Shown: piece by piece, positions 38,676 through 45,531 of the stretch | Numbering within the stretch: position 1 is the first letter of the stretch | How the letters are laid out: every line of letters starts with the position of its first letter | Source of the DNA: Lachnospiraceae bacterium GAM79 | Lineage (GTDB): Bacteria; Bacillota; Clostridia; Lachnospirales; Lachnospiraceae | Direction of reading: 5' to 3' | DNA: 64,000 bases | Assembly (NCBI GenBank): GCA_003584705.1 | Contig: AP018536.1 | Coordinates: 806,001 to 870,000 of the forward strand | Notes under the pieces: model-generated | Databases searched by the model: none | Seen by the model: only the letters and a program-made list of their open reading frames with translations | What the model was told of the DNA's origin: nothing | Position numbers and translations under genes: made by a program

Positions 38676-40039
38676 AGAGAAGCAATGCACTCAGCAGGAT
38701 TTTTATGAGATATGTACTGGTCATGCTTGGATCATTAGTTGGTTTGGTGATTGTTGCTTGGCTGCTGCTGTGCCTTTTGATTAGTGTGGGCTGTATTTAT
38801 CCGGCAAATTATGCAGAGCAAAAGATTAATGAAGCATATGATACGATTCTACGTGCAGATAAAGTGACTGCTGAGATGATTCCCGCACTTTGTGATTATG
38901 TAATCTTTTCAGAGAATGGAGAGAAAATAGGTGGAGATCTGTCAGAACAATACGAACAGATAGCATGGAATGTTGCAAAGTACGGAAACGCATCCGGGAA
39001 ATATTTTTATAAAGTAATTGTAAGGGAAAATGAATATGTTGTATTGCAATATCGCCTGACACCTCAATATCATTCAGCTTTTTTGAGGGAGCATTTTATA
39101 GGACCACAGAATGTGATGAGTATTATGTCTGTGATTGGAGCGGTAGCGATTATCATCATTCCGTCCATACGTTTTGGAAAAAGAATCAAAAAGCAGATGC
39201 AGCCTGTATTAGACGCAATCGGACAAATAAAGGATCAAAATCTGGAATATGAGACATCCTGTTCCGGTATCAAAGAGTTTGATGACTGTTTATCGGCAAT
39301 CGATGATATGCGAGATGCATTGCGAGAATCTTTAGAAAAGCAGTGGAAAACAGAGCAGGAAAAGAAACAACAGATGTCTGCTTTGGCGCATGATATTAAA
39401 ACACCTCTTACGATTGTACGGGGAAATGCAGAACTACTTTCAGAGACTGAACTGACCACAGAACAGAAGAAAAATATCACTTATGTTTTGAACGGCACAA
39501 CACAGATACAAAGTTATGTAAAACAGTTGATAGATGTCACAAAATCATGGAATTGCAGTGATGTTACCTATACAACGGTGAGGTTAGAAGATTTTTTCGC
39601 AGATATAAAGGAACAGGCACTCGGACTGGTAGAAATCTATCACCAGAAGATAGATTGGAAGGCGGAACAAAGTGATAAAAAGGTAACGATTGCTTATGAT
39701 CCAATGTTCCGAGCCGTAATGAATGTGATTCAGAATGCAGTGGAGCATACAAAAGAAAATGGAATCATTTATATTGACGCAAAGGAGCAGGATGGCCGGC
39801 TGACATTCATTGTGGAGGATAGCGGATCAGGATTTACAAAAGAAGCATTATTGCATGGCACAGAGCAGTTTTTTATGGATGACACAAGTAGAAATGGCGA
39901 AGCCCATTATGGGATGGGACTATTTTTTGCAAAAACTGTGGCTGAAAAATATGGTGGAGGTATTAAACTTTCAAATTCTGAAAATACAGGTGGGGCGAGG
40001 GTAGAAATATTTTTCCTGAGTAGTCAGGAAACAAGCTAA
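38663..40039 (+). CDS. Sensor histidine kinase
   Basis: This 458-residue kinase has two membrane helices (about 13-40 and 148-170) enclosing an extracellular sensor of about 105 residues, a HAMP-like linker, an H-box L-A-H-D-I-K-T-P-L-T with phospho-accepting H243, an N-box N-V-I-Q-N-A-V-E-H and a glycine-rich ATP lid (G-M-G-L-F-F-A). It resembles lantibiotic-responsive kinases of the NisK/CprK kind, and the gene order with the transporter supports this. Confidence 0.9.
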   Translation: MGRVKRSNALSRIFMRYVLVMLGSLVGLVIVAWLLLCLLISVGCIYPANYAEQKINEAYDTILRADKVTAEMIPALCDYVIFSENGEKIGGDLSEQYEQIAWNVAKYGNASGKYFYKVIVRENEYVVLQYRLTPQYHSAFLREHFIGPQNVMSIMSVIGAVAIIIIPSIRFGKRIKKQMQPVLDAIGQIKDQNLEYETSCSGIKEFDDCLSAIDDMRDALRESLEKQWKTEQEKKQQMSALAHDIKTPLTIVRGNAELLSETELTTEQKKNITYVLNGTTQIQSYVKQLIDVTKSWNCSDVTYTTVRLEDFFADIKEQALGLVEIYHQKIDWKAEQSDKKVTIAYDPMFRAVMNVIQNAVEHTKENGIIYIDAKEQDGRLTFIVEDSGSGFTKEALLHGTEQFFMDDTSRNGEAHYGMGLFFAKTVAEKYGGGIKLSNSENTGGARVEIFFLSSQETS

Positions 40040-40075
40040 ATAGACCGCAATTAAGCTATGTAAAAGAAATTTTAC

Positions 40076-40252
40076 ATGAGAGCCAGCGGTCTGGCAGAGA
40101 TAGCCAAAGTACTTCAGACTACGCCGAATTATCTGCTGGGTTTTGCAGATAATAATGATGGATTTGCGGATGAAGCGCTTGGTTTGTTGCGAGATGTGAA
40201 GTATCAGTCTGTAAGAGAGATTCTTTTGAAGCAGATCAGGGCACTGATTTGA
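40076..40252 (+). pseudogene. 3' half of an XRE-type regulator gene
   Basis: Fifty-eight codons beginning M-R-A-S-G-L-A-E-I-A-K-V-L-Q-T-T-P-N-Y-L-L-G-F form the second half of a small HTH repressor. The first 46 bases are identical to 42951-42996, where the first half of what seems to be the same gene ends. No ribosome site precedes this fragment. Confidence 0.75.
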
Positions 40253-40260
40253 AAAATGTA

Positions 40261-40289
40261 TTGCTTTTGTCCGCACATTGACTTATAAT
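40261..40289 (+). promoter_or_regulatory. Promoter of the toxin-antitoxin pair
   Basis: TTGCTT (40261-40266) and a perfect TATAAT (40284-40289) are separated by 17 bases, directly upstream of the antitoxin gene. Confidence 0.7.
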
Positions 40290-40316
40290 ATGGGTAAAAG
40301 AAAGGGGCGTGATGAT

Positions 40317-40625
40317 ATGGCAGCTAAATCAGCAAATCTTTATGCAAGAATAGAGCCGGATGTTAAAGAACAGGCTGAGGGAATTCTGGCTACTTTGGGG
40401 ATCCCGGCATCTAATGCTATCAATATGTTTTATAAGCAGATCATTCTAAATAGGGGGCTTCCGTTTGAGGTAAAGATTCCAACTGCGAGACCTGTTGATA
40501 TTTCGAGAATGAACGTAGAGACTTTGGACATGGAACTTGAGAAAGGATATGCGGATATGCAGGCAGGGCGTACCAAATCTGCAGCTCAGGTTTTTGCGGA
40601 TATCCGAAGGGATTATAATGTATGA
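40317..40625 (+). CDS. RelB/DinJ family antitoxin
   Basis: This 102-residue protein has an N-terminal ribbon-helix-helix (A-N-L-Y-A-R-I-E-P-D-V-K-E-Q-A-E-G-I-L-A-T-L-G-I-P-A-S-N-A-I-N-M-F-Y), the DinJ hallmark. A flexible C terminus would wrap the toxin. ATG 40317 is chosen because AGGGGCGTGAT precedes it. It overlaps the toxin gene by 4 bases and probably represses its own promoter. Confidence 0.9.
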   Translation: MAAKSANLYARIEPDVKEQAEGILATLGIPASNAINMFYKQIILNRGLPFEVKIPTARPVDISRMNVETLDMELEKGYADMQAGRTKSAAQVFADIRRDYNV

Positions 40626-40951
40626 AATATGATGTTACCTTTACGGAGCAGGCTGAGAACGATCTTCGCGGTATCTTTGAGTATATAGCATTTGATCTTC
40701 TTTCGCCTGAGAATGCAGCCGGACAGCTTGACCGGATCGAAGAAAAAATCCTTTCCTTGGGAGAGTATCCGGAGAAGTTCCGACAATATGAAAGAGAGCC
40801 CTGGAAGAGTCGAAATACACGAGTTGTGCCTGTTGATAATTATGCTATTTTCTATATCCCCGATAAGACAAAGAAATTGGTTACAGTGATTCGGGTTATG
40901 TATTCCGGAAGAGATGTAGATAAGCAGCTTGATGAATTTACAAAGTTATAA
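40622..40951 (+). CDS. RelE/ParE superfamily toxin
   Basis: This 109-residue protein has the RelE/ParE fold pattern: M-K-Y-D-V-T-F-T-E-Q-A-E-N-D-L at the start, two helices, then R-N-T-R-V-V-P-V-D-N-Y-A-I-F-Y-I and V-I-R-V-M-Y-S-G-R-D. Members either cut mRNA at the ribosome or poison gyrase, and the target cannot be decided. It is the partner of the RelB-like antitoxin and probably stabilises the island. Confidence 0.88.
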   Translation: MKYDVTFTEQAENDLRGIFEYIAFDLLSPENAAGQLDRIEEKILSLGEYPEKFRQYEREPWKSRNTRVVPVDNYAIFYIPDKTKKLVTVIRVMYSGRDVDKQLDEFTKL

Positions 40952-40966
40952 TCATAAATCCTATGA

Positions 40967-41003
40967 GGCGTATGAGACATTTGGTTTCATACGTCTTTTC
41001 TTT
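40967..41003 (+). terminator. Terminator after the toxin gene
   Basis: GGCGTATGA (40967-40975) pairs with TCATACGTC (40987-40995) with one wobble pair, followed by TTTTCTTTTTT. Confidence 0.75.
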
Positions 41004-41014
41004 TTTACTTTTTT

Positions 41015-41031
41015 GAGTTGACTACCGGTCA
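41015..41031. promoter_or_regulatory. Operator-like palindrome
   Basis: GTTGAC and GTCAAC flank TACCG (41015-41031). Such symmetry is typical of TetR-type operators, but no regulator gene remains next to it. Confidence 0.35.
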
Positions 41032-41069
41032 ACAGAACAGTCCCTTATTTCAGGGAAACATTATAAGGA

Positions 41070-41249
41070 GTGAATACTTTCTGTACCAGGCTTTGCGAGA
41101 ACGAAACGAATCTCAAGGTCATTCAGACGGTGATGGGACACAAGGACATCCCAGTACCACACGCTAAGACATTAGCACGGAACAGGACGGCAATCCTCAA
41201 AGACCCTGAAATGCCTTTGGACGGAGCCAAGGGGACAAAGACGGAATAG
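41070..41249 (+). pseudogene. C-terminal remnant of a tyrosine recombinase (integrase)
   Basis: The frame reads F-C-T-R-L-C-E-N-E-T-N-L-K-V-I-Q-T-V-M-G-H-K-D-I, the conserved end of phage-type integrases including the C-terminal catalytic His in M-G-H. The catalytic tyrosine that should follow within about 12 residues is missing and the frame drifts to an unrelated tail ending at 41249. It lies next to the right repeat of the island, as integrase genes commonly do. The remaining sequence of this 329-base gap holds only the terminator and palindrome listed. Confidence 0.8.
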
Positions 41250-41272
41250 GACGTAAGAACTGACCAATCCCA

Positions 41273-41286
41273 TCCCGACAATGAAG
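41273..41286 (+). repeat. Right 14-bp direct repeat (attR-like core)
   Basis: TCCCGACAATGAAG is identical to 32387-32400 and sits at the junction between the integrase remnant and the displaced lysS tail. Confidence 0.75.
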
Positions 41287-41761
41287 AGCTTAGACAGTAG
41301 CGCTTCCAAGAAAGCTGACGGCAAGTCAGAAGGTGCTCAGACCGCCGGTGATAACAACGGATTCTTCACTCCGAACAGCAAGATCGATTTCTCCAACGTG
41401 AAGATTGAGCCCCTGTTCGAGGAAGCCGTAGACTTCGAGACTTTCAGCAAGTCCGATTTCAGAGCTGTTAAGGTAAAAGAGTGCGTGGCAGTACCTAAGT
41501 CCAAGAAGCTGTTACAGTTCACTCTGGATGACGGCACCGGCACCGACCGCACCATCCTCTCCGGTATCCACGCTTACTATGAGCCGGAAGAACTGGTTGG
41601 AAAGACACGGATCGCCATCACCAACCTGCCCCCCCAGAGCCATGATGGGCATTGAGTCCTGTGGTATGCTGCTGTCCGCAGTATGCGAGGAGAACGGCGA
41701 AGAGAAGCTGAACCTGCTCATGGTGGACAACCATATTCCGGCAGGCGCGAAGCTGTACTAA
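41281..41761 (+). pseudogene. lysS: Displaced original 3' end of lysS, frameshifted
   Basis: From M-K-S-L-D onward the sequence encodes a linker and the same tRNA-binding domain as lysS residues about 493-648, with near-identical protein (K-S-D-F-R-A-V-K-V-K-E-C-V-A-V-P) but codons like the host core genes. A run of seven C near 41627-41633, where six would keep the frame, breaks it after L-P-P. The remainder, ending A-G-A-K-L-Y, continues in the next frame. There is no start of a synthetase and no ribosome site, so it is not expected to be translated. Confidence 0.9.
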
Positions 41762-41774
41762 GAGAAAAATAATG

Positions 41775-41814
41775 AATGCGCCAGAAGGCAGATAAGTCTT
41801 CTGGCGCATTTTTT
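41775..41814 (+). terminator. Probable original lysS terminator
   Basis: AATGCGCCAGAAG (41775-41787) pairs with CTTCTGGCGCATT (41798-41810), followed by T. It comes 14 bases after the displaced lysS tail, as expected for the native gene end. Confidence 0.85.
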
Positions 41815-41833
41815 AATAAATTGCTCTGTATAC

Positions 41834-41900
41834 AAAAATCAACCACCGGTAGAATGACATTATTCTCCGAATCTGGTATACTTTCAGTAAAAACAGGAGG
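41834..41900 (+). repeat. 67-bp promoter-region repeat, copy 1
   Basis: This segment is identical to 56240-56306. It contains ATGACA and TATACT with 16-base spacing and the ribosome site of the gene at 41909, so promoter and translation signals were duplicated. Confidence 0.85.
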
Positions 41901-41908
41901 TATCCGGG

Positions 41909-42775
41909 ATGGAAAAGGCAAAAGTAACAATGAGAAACTGGGAGCCCTATGTATATGACGGAGAGTACAATCTGTCGGGGACTGCGGATGTACATCCACG
42001 GCTGGGAAGAAATGTCTATGTAGCCACGACGTCCACGTTGGTCAAGGCTTCTCTGGAGGAGGATGTTCTGATCTATGAGACCAGAAATACGGTCTATCAC
42101 TGCCCGCTGAAATATATGATGGTATCGCCGTATGGGAATGTAGTACAGGAATACCGGGAGGAACTGGCTCGTCTTGATACCTCGGAAAATGCACTGGACC
42201 GGATCATTGCCGCGGCGGCAAAAATGTCACTGGGAGAGCCGGAGGATACGGCGGATGAAATGGTGAGAAAGATCCGTGCTCTGCAGGAGACAGGACAGCG
42301 GGAGATTGCACAGATGGAAGAACAGGAGAAACAGCGCCTGATCGAAATTGCCGGGAAATATGAGGACTGTGTCTACATTGAAGTGTCCAGCGTTCACAGC
42401 GGAAGCAAATTGGTATATCATCTCGGGGATGCTGTGGGAATTGTGAATCCGGGAGTTCACATCGGAATGTTTCAGGACAGCGTATTATACATGAAATATG
42501 CCACCGAAGAAGATCCCTGCGCATTGGATTTCCGGTATTTTCCGAAGGGATTCGGTGATGTCATGGAGACCTACAGCTGGTCCGATAATATTAAGCAGGC
42601 CGTGATCAAAAATCAAAAGGGACACAGCCTGATCTTCAACCATGAAGAAATCGCTCCAGGGGAGACGAAGGTATTTACCCCGGTCACCCATAAGCAGGGA
42701 CTGTTCAGTCCGGACTGCTATAATGGGAAGTCTTTGTTTACAATGGGGGAGGAAGATGGGGAGAAGGAAGACTGA
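41909..42775 (+). CDS. Hypothetical protein, copy 1
   Basis: This 288-residue soluble protein is not recognised. The first 100 residues are beta-rich (N-W-E-P-Y-V-Y-D-G-E-Y-N-L-S-G-T-A-D-V-H-P). A charged helix with repeated Glu and Gln (about 125-150) and a second beta-rich region (about 155-280) follow. GGAGG precedes the start and a promoter lies at 41854-41881. A truncated second copy lies at 56260-56796. A role cannot be assigned. Confidence 0.8.
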   Translation: MEKAKVTMRNWEPYVYDGEYNLSGTADVHPRLGRNVYVATTSTLVKASLEEDVLIYETRNTVYHCPLKYMMVSPYGNVVQEYREELARLDTSENALDRIIAAAAKMSLGEPEDTADEMVRKIRALQETGQREIAQMEEQEKQRLIEIAGKYEDCVYIEVSSVHSGSKLVYHLGDAVGIVNPGVHIGMFQDSVLYMKYATEEDPCALDFRYFPKGFGDVMETYSWSDNIKQAVIKNQKGHSLIFNHEEIAPGETKVFTPVTHKQGLFSPDCYNGKSLFTMGEEDGEKED

Positions 42776-42816
42776 GAGCGCAGAGTATGGTAAAAAATTC
42801 CAAAGAACAAGGAAAA

Positions 42817-43013
42817 TGCAAACAATTAACAGTAGTGAACCGGTTGATCTTGAATTTTTAGGAGATCCAAAGGCAACCAGGGAAGATTTTGATGAAGCAT
42901 TATATGTAGAGAAGTCTATAATCTCCTACTACGAGAATGATCAGAAGGAGATGAGAGCCAGCGGTCTGGCAGAGATAGCCAAAGTACTTCAGACTAGGCT
43001 GATTGCACTATGA
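42817..43013 (+). pseudogene. 5' half of an XRE-type regulator gene
   Basis: Codons from M-Q-T-I-N-S-S-E-P-V give an HTH-like segment (D-E-A-L-Y-V-E-K-S-I-I-S-Y-Y-E-N-D-Q-K-E) and then 46 bases (42951-42996) that also begin the fragment at 40076. After the shared bases the frame ends within six codons. Joining the two halves at the shared segment would give a complete small repressor. Confidence 0.7.
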
Positions 43014-43127
43014 TGCGTCGAAGTTATACCACAAGTATAATGACAAACTAATGTTGCTGTGGTATTCTGTTGATAACAAAGAAAGAAAAGCGGATCCGAA
43101 GCGATGGGTCTGGGAAAGGAAAAAAGA

Positions 43128-43280
43128 ATGTTCACAGCTATTCGATCAAGTTATTTATATCTGGAAAGTTTGAAAAATGCAGCACTCGATTATGAAAAAG
43201 AGTGGGGCTTTAGCTTTGTGTATTCAGATAAGAATAAGCTTGAAGGAAATGCTGTGGTGATGGATGTAGGCCTGTCGTAG
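43128..43280 (+). other. Small reading frame or gene remnant
   Basis: A 50-codon frame (M-F-T-A-I-R-S-S-Y-L-Y-L-E-S) follows GGAAAAAAG. An overlapping frame just upstream (H-Y-D-A-S-K-L-Y-H-K-Y) also looks protein-like, so this may be one gene broken by a frameshift. No family is recognised. Confidence 0.3.
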
Positions 43281-43314
43281 GGACAGGAGAGGACAACCGG
43301 ATACATAGATTTTG

Positions 43315-43359
43315 AACCGCTTATCTTGTGTGGATGCACATGGTAGGCGGTATTTTTTT
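43315..43359 (+). terminator. Terminator before the tRNA-Lys gene
   Basis: ACCGC (43316-43320) pairs with GCGGT (43347-43351), with an inner TGTG/CACA stem, followed by a run of seven T. It separates the fragment zone from the rtcB locus. Confidence 0.65.
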
Positions 43360-43398
43360 GCAGATATAAGCCTGATTGGTAAGGCAGTTCTGCGTTAT

Positions 43399-43470
43399 GC
43401 TCCGTTAGCTCAAGGGTAGAGCACCTGACTTTTAATCAGGTGGTTAGGGGTTCGAGTCCCCCGCGGGGCA
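43399..43470 (+). tRNA. tRNA-Lys (anticodon TTT)
   Basis: The full cloverleaf is present: acceptor GCTCCGT/GCGGGGC, D arm GCTC/GAGC, anticodon arm CCTGA-CTTTTAA-TCAGG, T loop TTCGAGT and discriminator A. CCA is not encoded. One pair of the T stem is a mismatch. It ends 40 bases before rtcB. The stretch 43014-43398 upstream holds only the fragment and terminator listed. Confidence 0.88.
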
Positions 43471-43510
43471 CTGTCCAATGTAAATATCACAGAAATGAGG
43501 TAAGAGAAGC

Positions 43511-44725
43511 ATGGATTTAATTGAAATCAAAGGAAAAATAAATACAGCCATCTGCTATGCAAGAGTAGTAGAGGATGAAGCAATAGAACAAATCAGACGT
43601 ATGTGTGATTATCCGATGACGGAAGGATCAAGAATAAGAATCATGCCTGATGTTCATTCCGGTAAAGGCTGCACTATTGGAACCACAATGACAATTACTG
43701 ATAAGGCTGTTCCAAATGTAGTGGGTGTTGATATCGGATGCGGTATGTATACCGTGAACTTAGGCAAGGTTGATATTGATTTTGTAAAGGTTGATGAGGC
43801 TGCACATTTTATTCCATCGGGAATGAACGTGTGGGAAGGTCGCCAGGAGAGATTTGATTTGACAGAACTTGCTTGCTACAGAGAACTGAAGGACACAAAG
43901 AGATTAGAGCGTTCACTTGGAACCCTTGGTGGTGGTAACCACTTTATAGAGATAGATGAAGCGGGTGATGGAACCAAATATCTTGTGATTCATTCAGGCT
44001 CACGTAATCTGGGTAAGCAGGTTGCAGAGCTTTATCAGAAGCTGGCGATTAACCTGGACAGAGGCTATGGGGACTATCTTGAGAAGCGTGATGAGATTAT
44101 CAGAACCTATAAGGAGCAGGGACGTAGAAGTGAGATTCAGGATGCGTTAAAACAGCTTCACTGGCAGGTATATGAGTCTGAGACAAGTATGCCTGAAGAT
44201 CTGTGCTACTTATCAGGAAAATATCTTGAGGACTACCTTCACGATGTTGAAATCTGCCAGGCTTTTGCAAGACGAAGCAGAGAGAAAATGGCTGAGATTA
44301 TTCTGGAGAGAACCGGGATGGCTGGCAGAGAAGCCTTCCATACAATTCATAATTATATTGATACAGATGAAATGATTTTGAGAAAGGGCGCAATAGCAGC
44401 CCATGGTGGAGAGAAAGTGCTGATTCCAATAAATATGAGAGATGGAAGTGTGCTTGCTGTTGGAAAAGGAAATCCGGAGTGGAATTATTCTGCACCTCAC
44501 GGAGCAGGACGACTTATGTCCAGAACAAAGGCGAAAGCAAATCTTAGCATGGATGAATACAGAGAGACAATGAAGGGTATTTATACCACTTCGATTAATG
44601 AAAATACATTGGACGAGGCACCGATGGCATACAAGAGTCTGGAGGACATCATTGATGTGATCCGAGAGTCTGTAGATGTAATCGATGTGATGAAACCTAT
44701 ATACAATTTTAAGGCTTCTGATTAA
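43511..44725 (+). CDS. rtcB: RNA-splicing ligase RtcB
   Basis: This 404-residue GTP-dependent ligase joins RNA ends bearing 2',3'-cyclic phosphate to 5'-hydroxyl ends. Metal-site motifs G-V-D-I-G-C-G-M, G-G-G-N-H-F and H-S-G-S-R-N-L-G are present. The guanylylated histidine should be H330 in A-P-H-G-A-G-R-L-M-S-R. It is the shorter bacterial type. It lies between a tRNA-Lys gene and a small HTH gene that precedes a tRNA array, implying a tRNA substrate. No archease or Ro60 gene is seen. Confidence 0.95.
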   Translation: MDLIEIKGKINTAICYARVVEDEAIEQIRRMCDYPMTEGSRIRIMPDVHSGKGCTIGTTMTITDKAVPNVVGVDIGCGMYTVNLGKVDIDFVKVDEAAHFIPSGMNVWEGRQERFDLTELACYRELKDTKRLERSLGTLGGGNHFIEIDEAGDGTKYLVIHSGSRNLGKQVAELYQKLAINLDRGYGDYLEKRDEIIRTYKEQGRRSEIQDALKQLHWQVYESETSMPEDLCYLSGKYLEDYLHDVEICQAFARRSREKMAEIILERTGMAGREAFHTIHNYIDTDEMILRKGAIAAHGGEKVLIPINMRDGSVLAVGKGNPEWNYSAPHGAGRLMSRTKAKANLSMDEYRETMKGIYTTSINENTLDEAPMAYKSLEDIIDVIRESVDVIDVMKPIYNFKASD

Positions 44726-44774
44726 GGTGGAGGGCATTCTTCCTTCACCTGCAAAAGCAGAAACGGAGGAAGAA

Positions 44775-45029
44775 ATGTTTACTATACCTACCATCGATAT
44801 GGTAGCTACCGGAAGGAATATCATGAGACTGAGAGAGGTGGCAGGTCTGACTGTAAGAGACCTGCAGGATATCTTTGGATTTGCTACTCCTCAGGCCATC
44901 TACAAGTGGCAGCACGGAACTGCCATGCCTACAATCGATAATCTGGTTGTACTGGCAGCAGTGCTGGATGTTCCGATGGATGAGATTATCGTAATCGATG
45001 TAAATAGAACAAAGCAGATTAGCGCATGA
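44775..45029 (+). CDS. Small HTH protein (XRE-like), RtcB-associated
   Basis: This 84-residue protein is one helix-turn-helix domain: L-R-E-V-A-G-L-T-V-R-D-L-Q-D-I-F-G-F-A-T-P-Q-A-I-Y-K-W. ATG 44775 follows CGGAGGAAG, and in-frame codons before it overlap the end of the rtcB transcript. It is a paralog of the protein at 46847 (shared P-Q-A-I-Y-K-W and D-N-L/F-V core). It lies between rtcB and the tRNA array and probably regulates the locus. Confidence 0.85.
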   Translation: MFTIPTIDMVATGRNIMRLREVAGLTVRDLQDIFGFATPQAIYKWQHGTAMPTIDNLVVLAAVLDVPMDEIIVIDVNRTKQISA

Positions 45030-45075
45030 AAAGTGAATAAACAGGGCTGAGTTGAAATATATTTAGCCCGCATAT

Positions 45076-45199
45076 GCTCGTATAGTTCAATGGATAGAAT
45101 GATCGGCTACGGTTCAAATCGTCCGGGGGACGATTGCCCTGAACGGACCGAAGCGGAGCGTAGAACCGATTGATTCAGGTTCGAATCCTGATATGAGCA
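45076..45199 (+). tRNA. tRNA-Arg (anticodon ACG) with 52-nt insert in the anticodon loop
   Basis: Acceptor GCTCGTA (45076-45082) pairs with TATGAGC (45192-45198), with discriminator A. The D stem is GTTC/GAAT, the anticodon stem ATCGG (45102-45106)/CCGAT (45166-45170) and the T arm TCAGG-TTCGAAT-CCTGA. The loop would read CTACGAA, as in normal Arg-ACG, but 52 bases (45112-45163) lie between ACG and AA. The insert begins with GTTCA (45112-45116) paired to TGAAC (45140-45144). This encloses a perfect AATCGTCC/GGACGATT hairpin, and its last bases CGTAG pair with CTACG, hiding the anticodon. Confidence 0.85.
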
Positions 45200-45203
45200 T
45201 TAT

Positions 45204-45276
45204 GGTCCCCTAGTCTAAAGGTTAGGACATAGCCCTTTCAAGGCTAAAATGCTCGGTTCAAGTCCGGCGGGGATCA
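45204..45276 (+). tRNA. tRNA-Glu (anticodon TTC)
   Basis: Acceptor GGTCCCC/GGGGATC, anticodon arm TAGCC-CTTTCAA-GGCTA, T loop TTCAAGT, discriminator A, no encoded CCA. It lies 4 bases after the Arg gene. Confidence 0.92.
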
Positions 45277-45282
45277 CTGAAT

Positions 45283-45355
45283 GGCCCCTTGGTCTAAAGG
45301 TTAGGACGGCAGCCTCTCAAGCTGCAAATGTCGAGTTCAAGTCTCGCAGGGGTCA
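45283..45355 (+). tRNA. tRNA-Glu (anticodon CTC)
   Basis: Acceptor GGCCCCT/AGGGGTC, anticodon arm GCAGC-CTCTCAA-GCTGC, T loop TTCAAGT. The D-arm sequence is almost the same as in the previous tRNA-Glu, suggesting local duplication and anticodon change. Confidence 0.92.
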
Positions 45356-45360
45356 CTTAT

Positions 45361-45443
45361 GGGTAGGTCGCATAGTGGCAATTGCAGCGGACTGTAAATC
45401 CGCCGACTTTAAGTCTACGCCAGTTCGAGTCTGGCCCTGCCCA
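45361..45443 (+). tRNA. tRNA-Tyr (anticodon GTA)
   Basis: Acceptor GGGTAGG/CCTGCCC, anticodon arm GCGGA-CTGTAAA-TCCGC, a long variable arm with GACTT/AAGTC as in bacterial tRNA-Tyr, and T loop TTCGAGT. Confidence 0.92.
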
Positions 45444-45448
45444 CTTAT

Positions 45449-45506
45449 GTTTGCGTGTCCGAGTTGGTTTAAGGTGCCACTGGCACATAGCGCCCTTCCG
45501 CAAACG
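45449..45506 (+). ncRNA. tRNA-like element lacking a T arm
   Basis: A perfect 7-bp acceptor-like stem GTTTGCG (45449-45455)/CGCAAAC (45499-45505) encloses TGTCCGAGTTGGTTTAAGG, which is the D-arm sequence style of tRNA-Ser. A short hairpin TGCC-ACT-GGCA within an AAGG/CCTT stem follows. No T loop and no 7-base anticodon loop exist. It continues the array with the same 5-base spacing. It may be a decayed tRNA-Ser or a dedicated tRNA mimic. Confidence 0.6.
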
Positions 45507-45531
45507 CTATTATATTTAACAGGTGATTATT

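Larger units (their letters stand above)
32401..41286 (+). mobile_element. Genomic island integrated in lysS (decayed integrative element)
   Basis: The 8.9-kb segment is bounded by the 14-bp repeat TCCCGACAATGAAG and splits lysS from its probable original tail. It is more A+T-rich than the flanking genes. It carries a replacement lysS tail, an oxidoreductase, a MATE pump, an ABC transporter with two-component system, a toxin-antitoxin pair and, at its right end, the remains of a tyrosine recombinase. No conjugation genes or intact integrase remain, so it is probably fixed. Confidence 0.75.

Noticed and set aside
32401..41286. Conjugative element or insertion sequence
   Set aside because: No relaxase, type IV secretion gene or transposase was found; only an integrase remnant supports mobility.
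42642..42816. Longer reading frame joined to the 5' half of the split regulator
   Set aside because: Its first 58 codons overlap the end of the 41909 gene in another frame and show no protein-like pattern; coding starts near 42817.
45112..45163. Group I or group II intron in the tRNA-Arg gene
   Set aside because: The insert is only 52 nt and lacks any intron core; known bacterial tRNA introns are several times longer.
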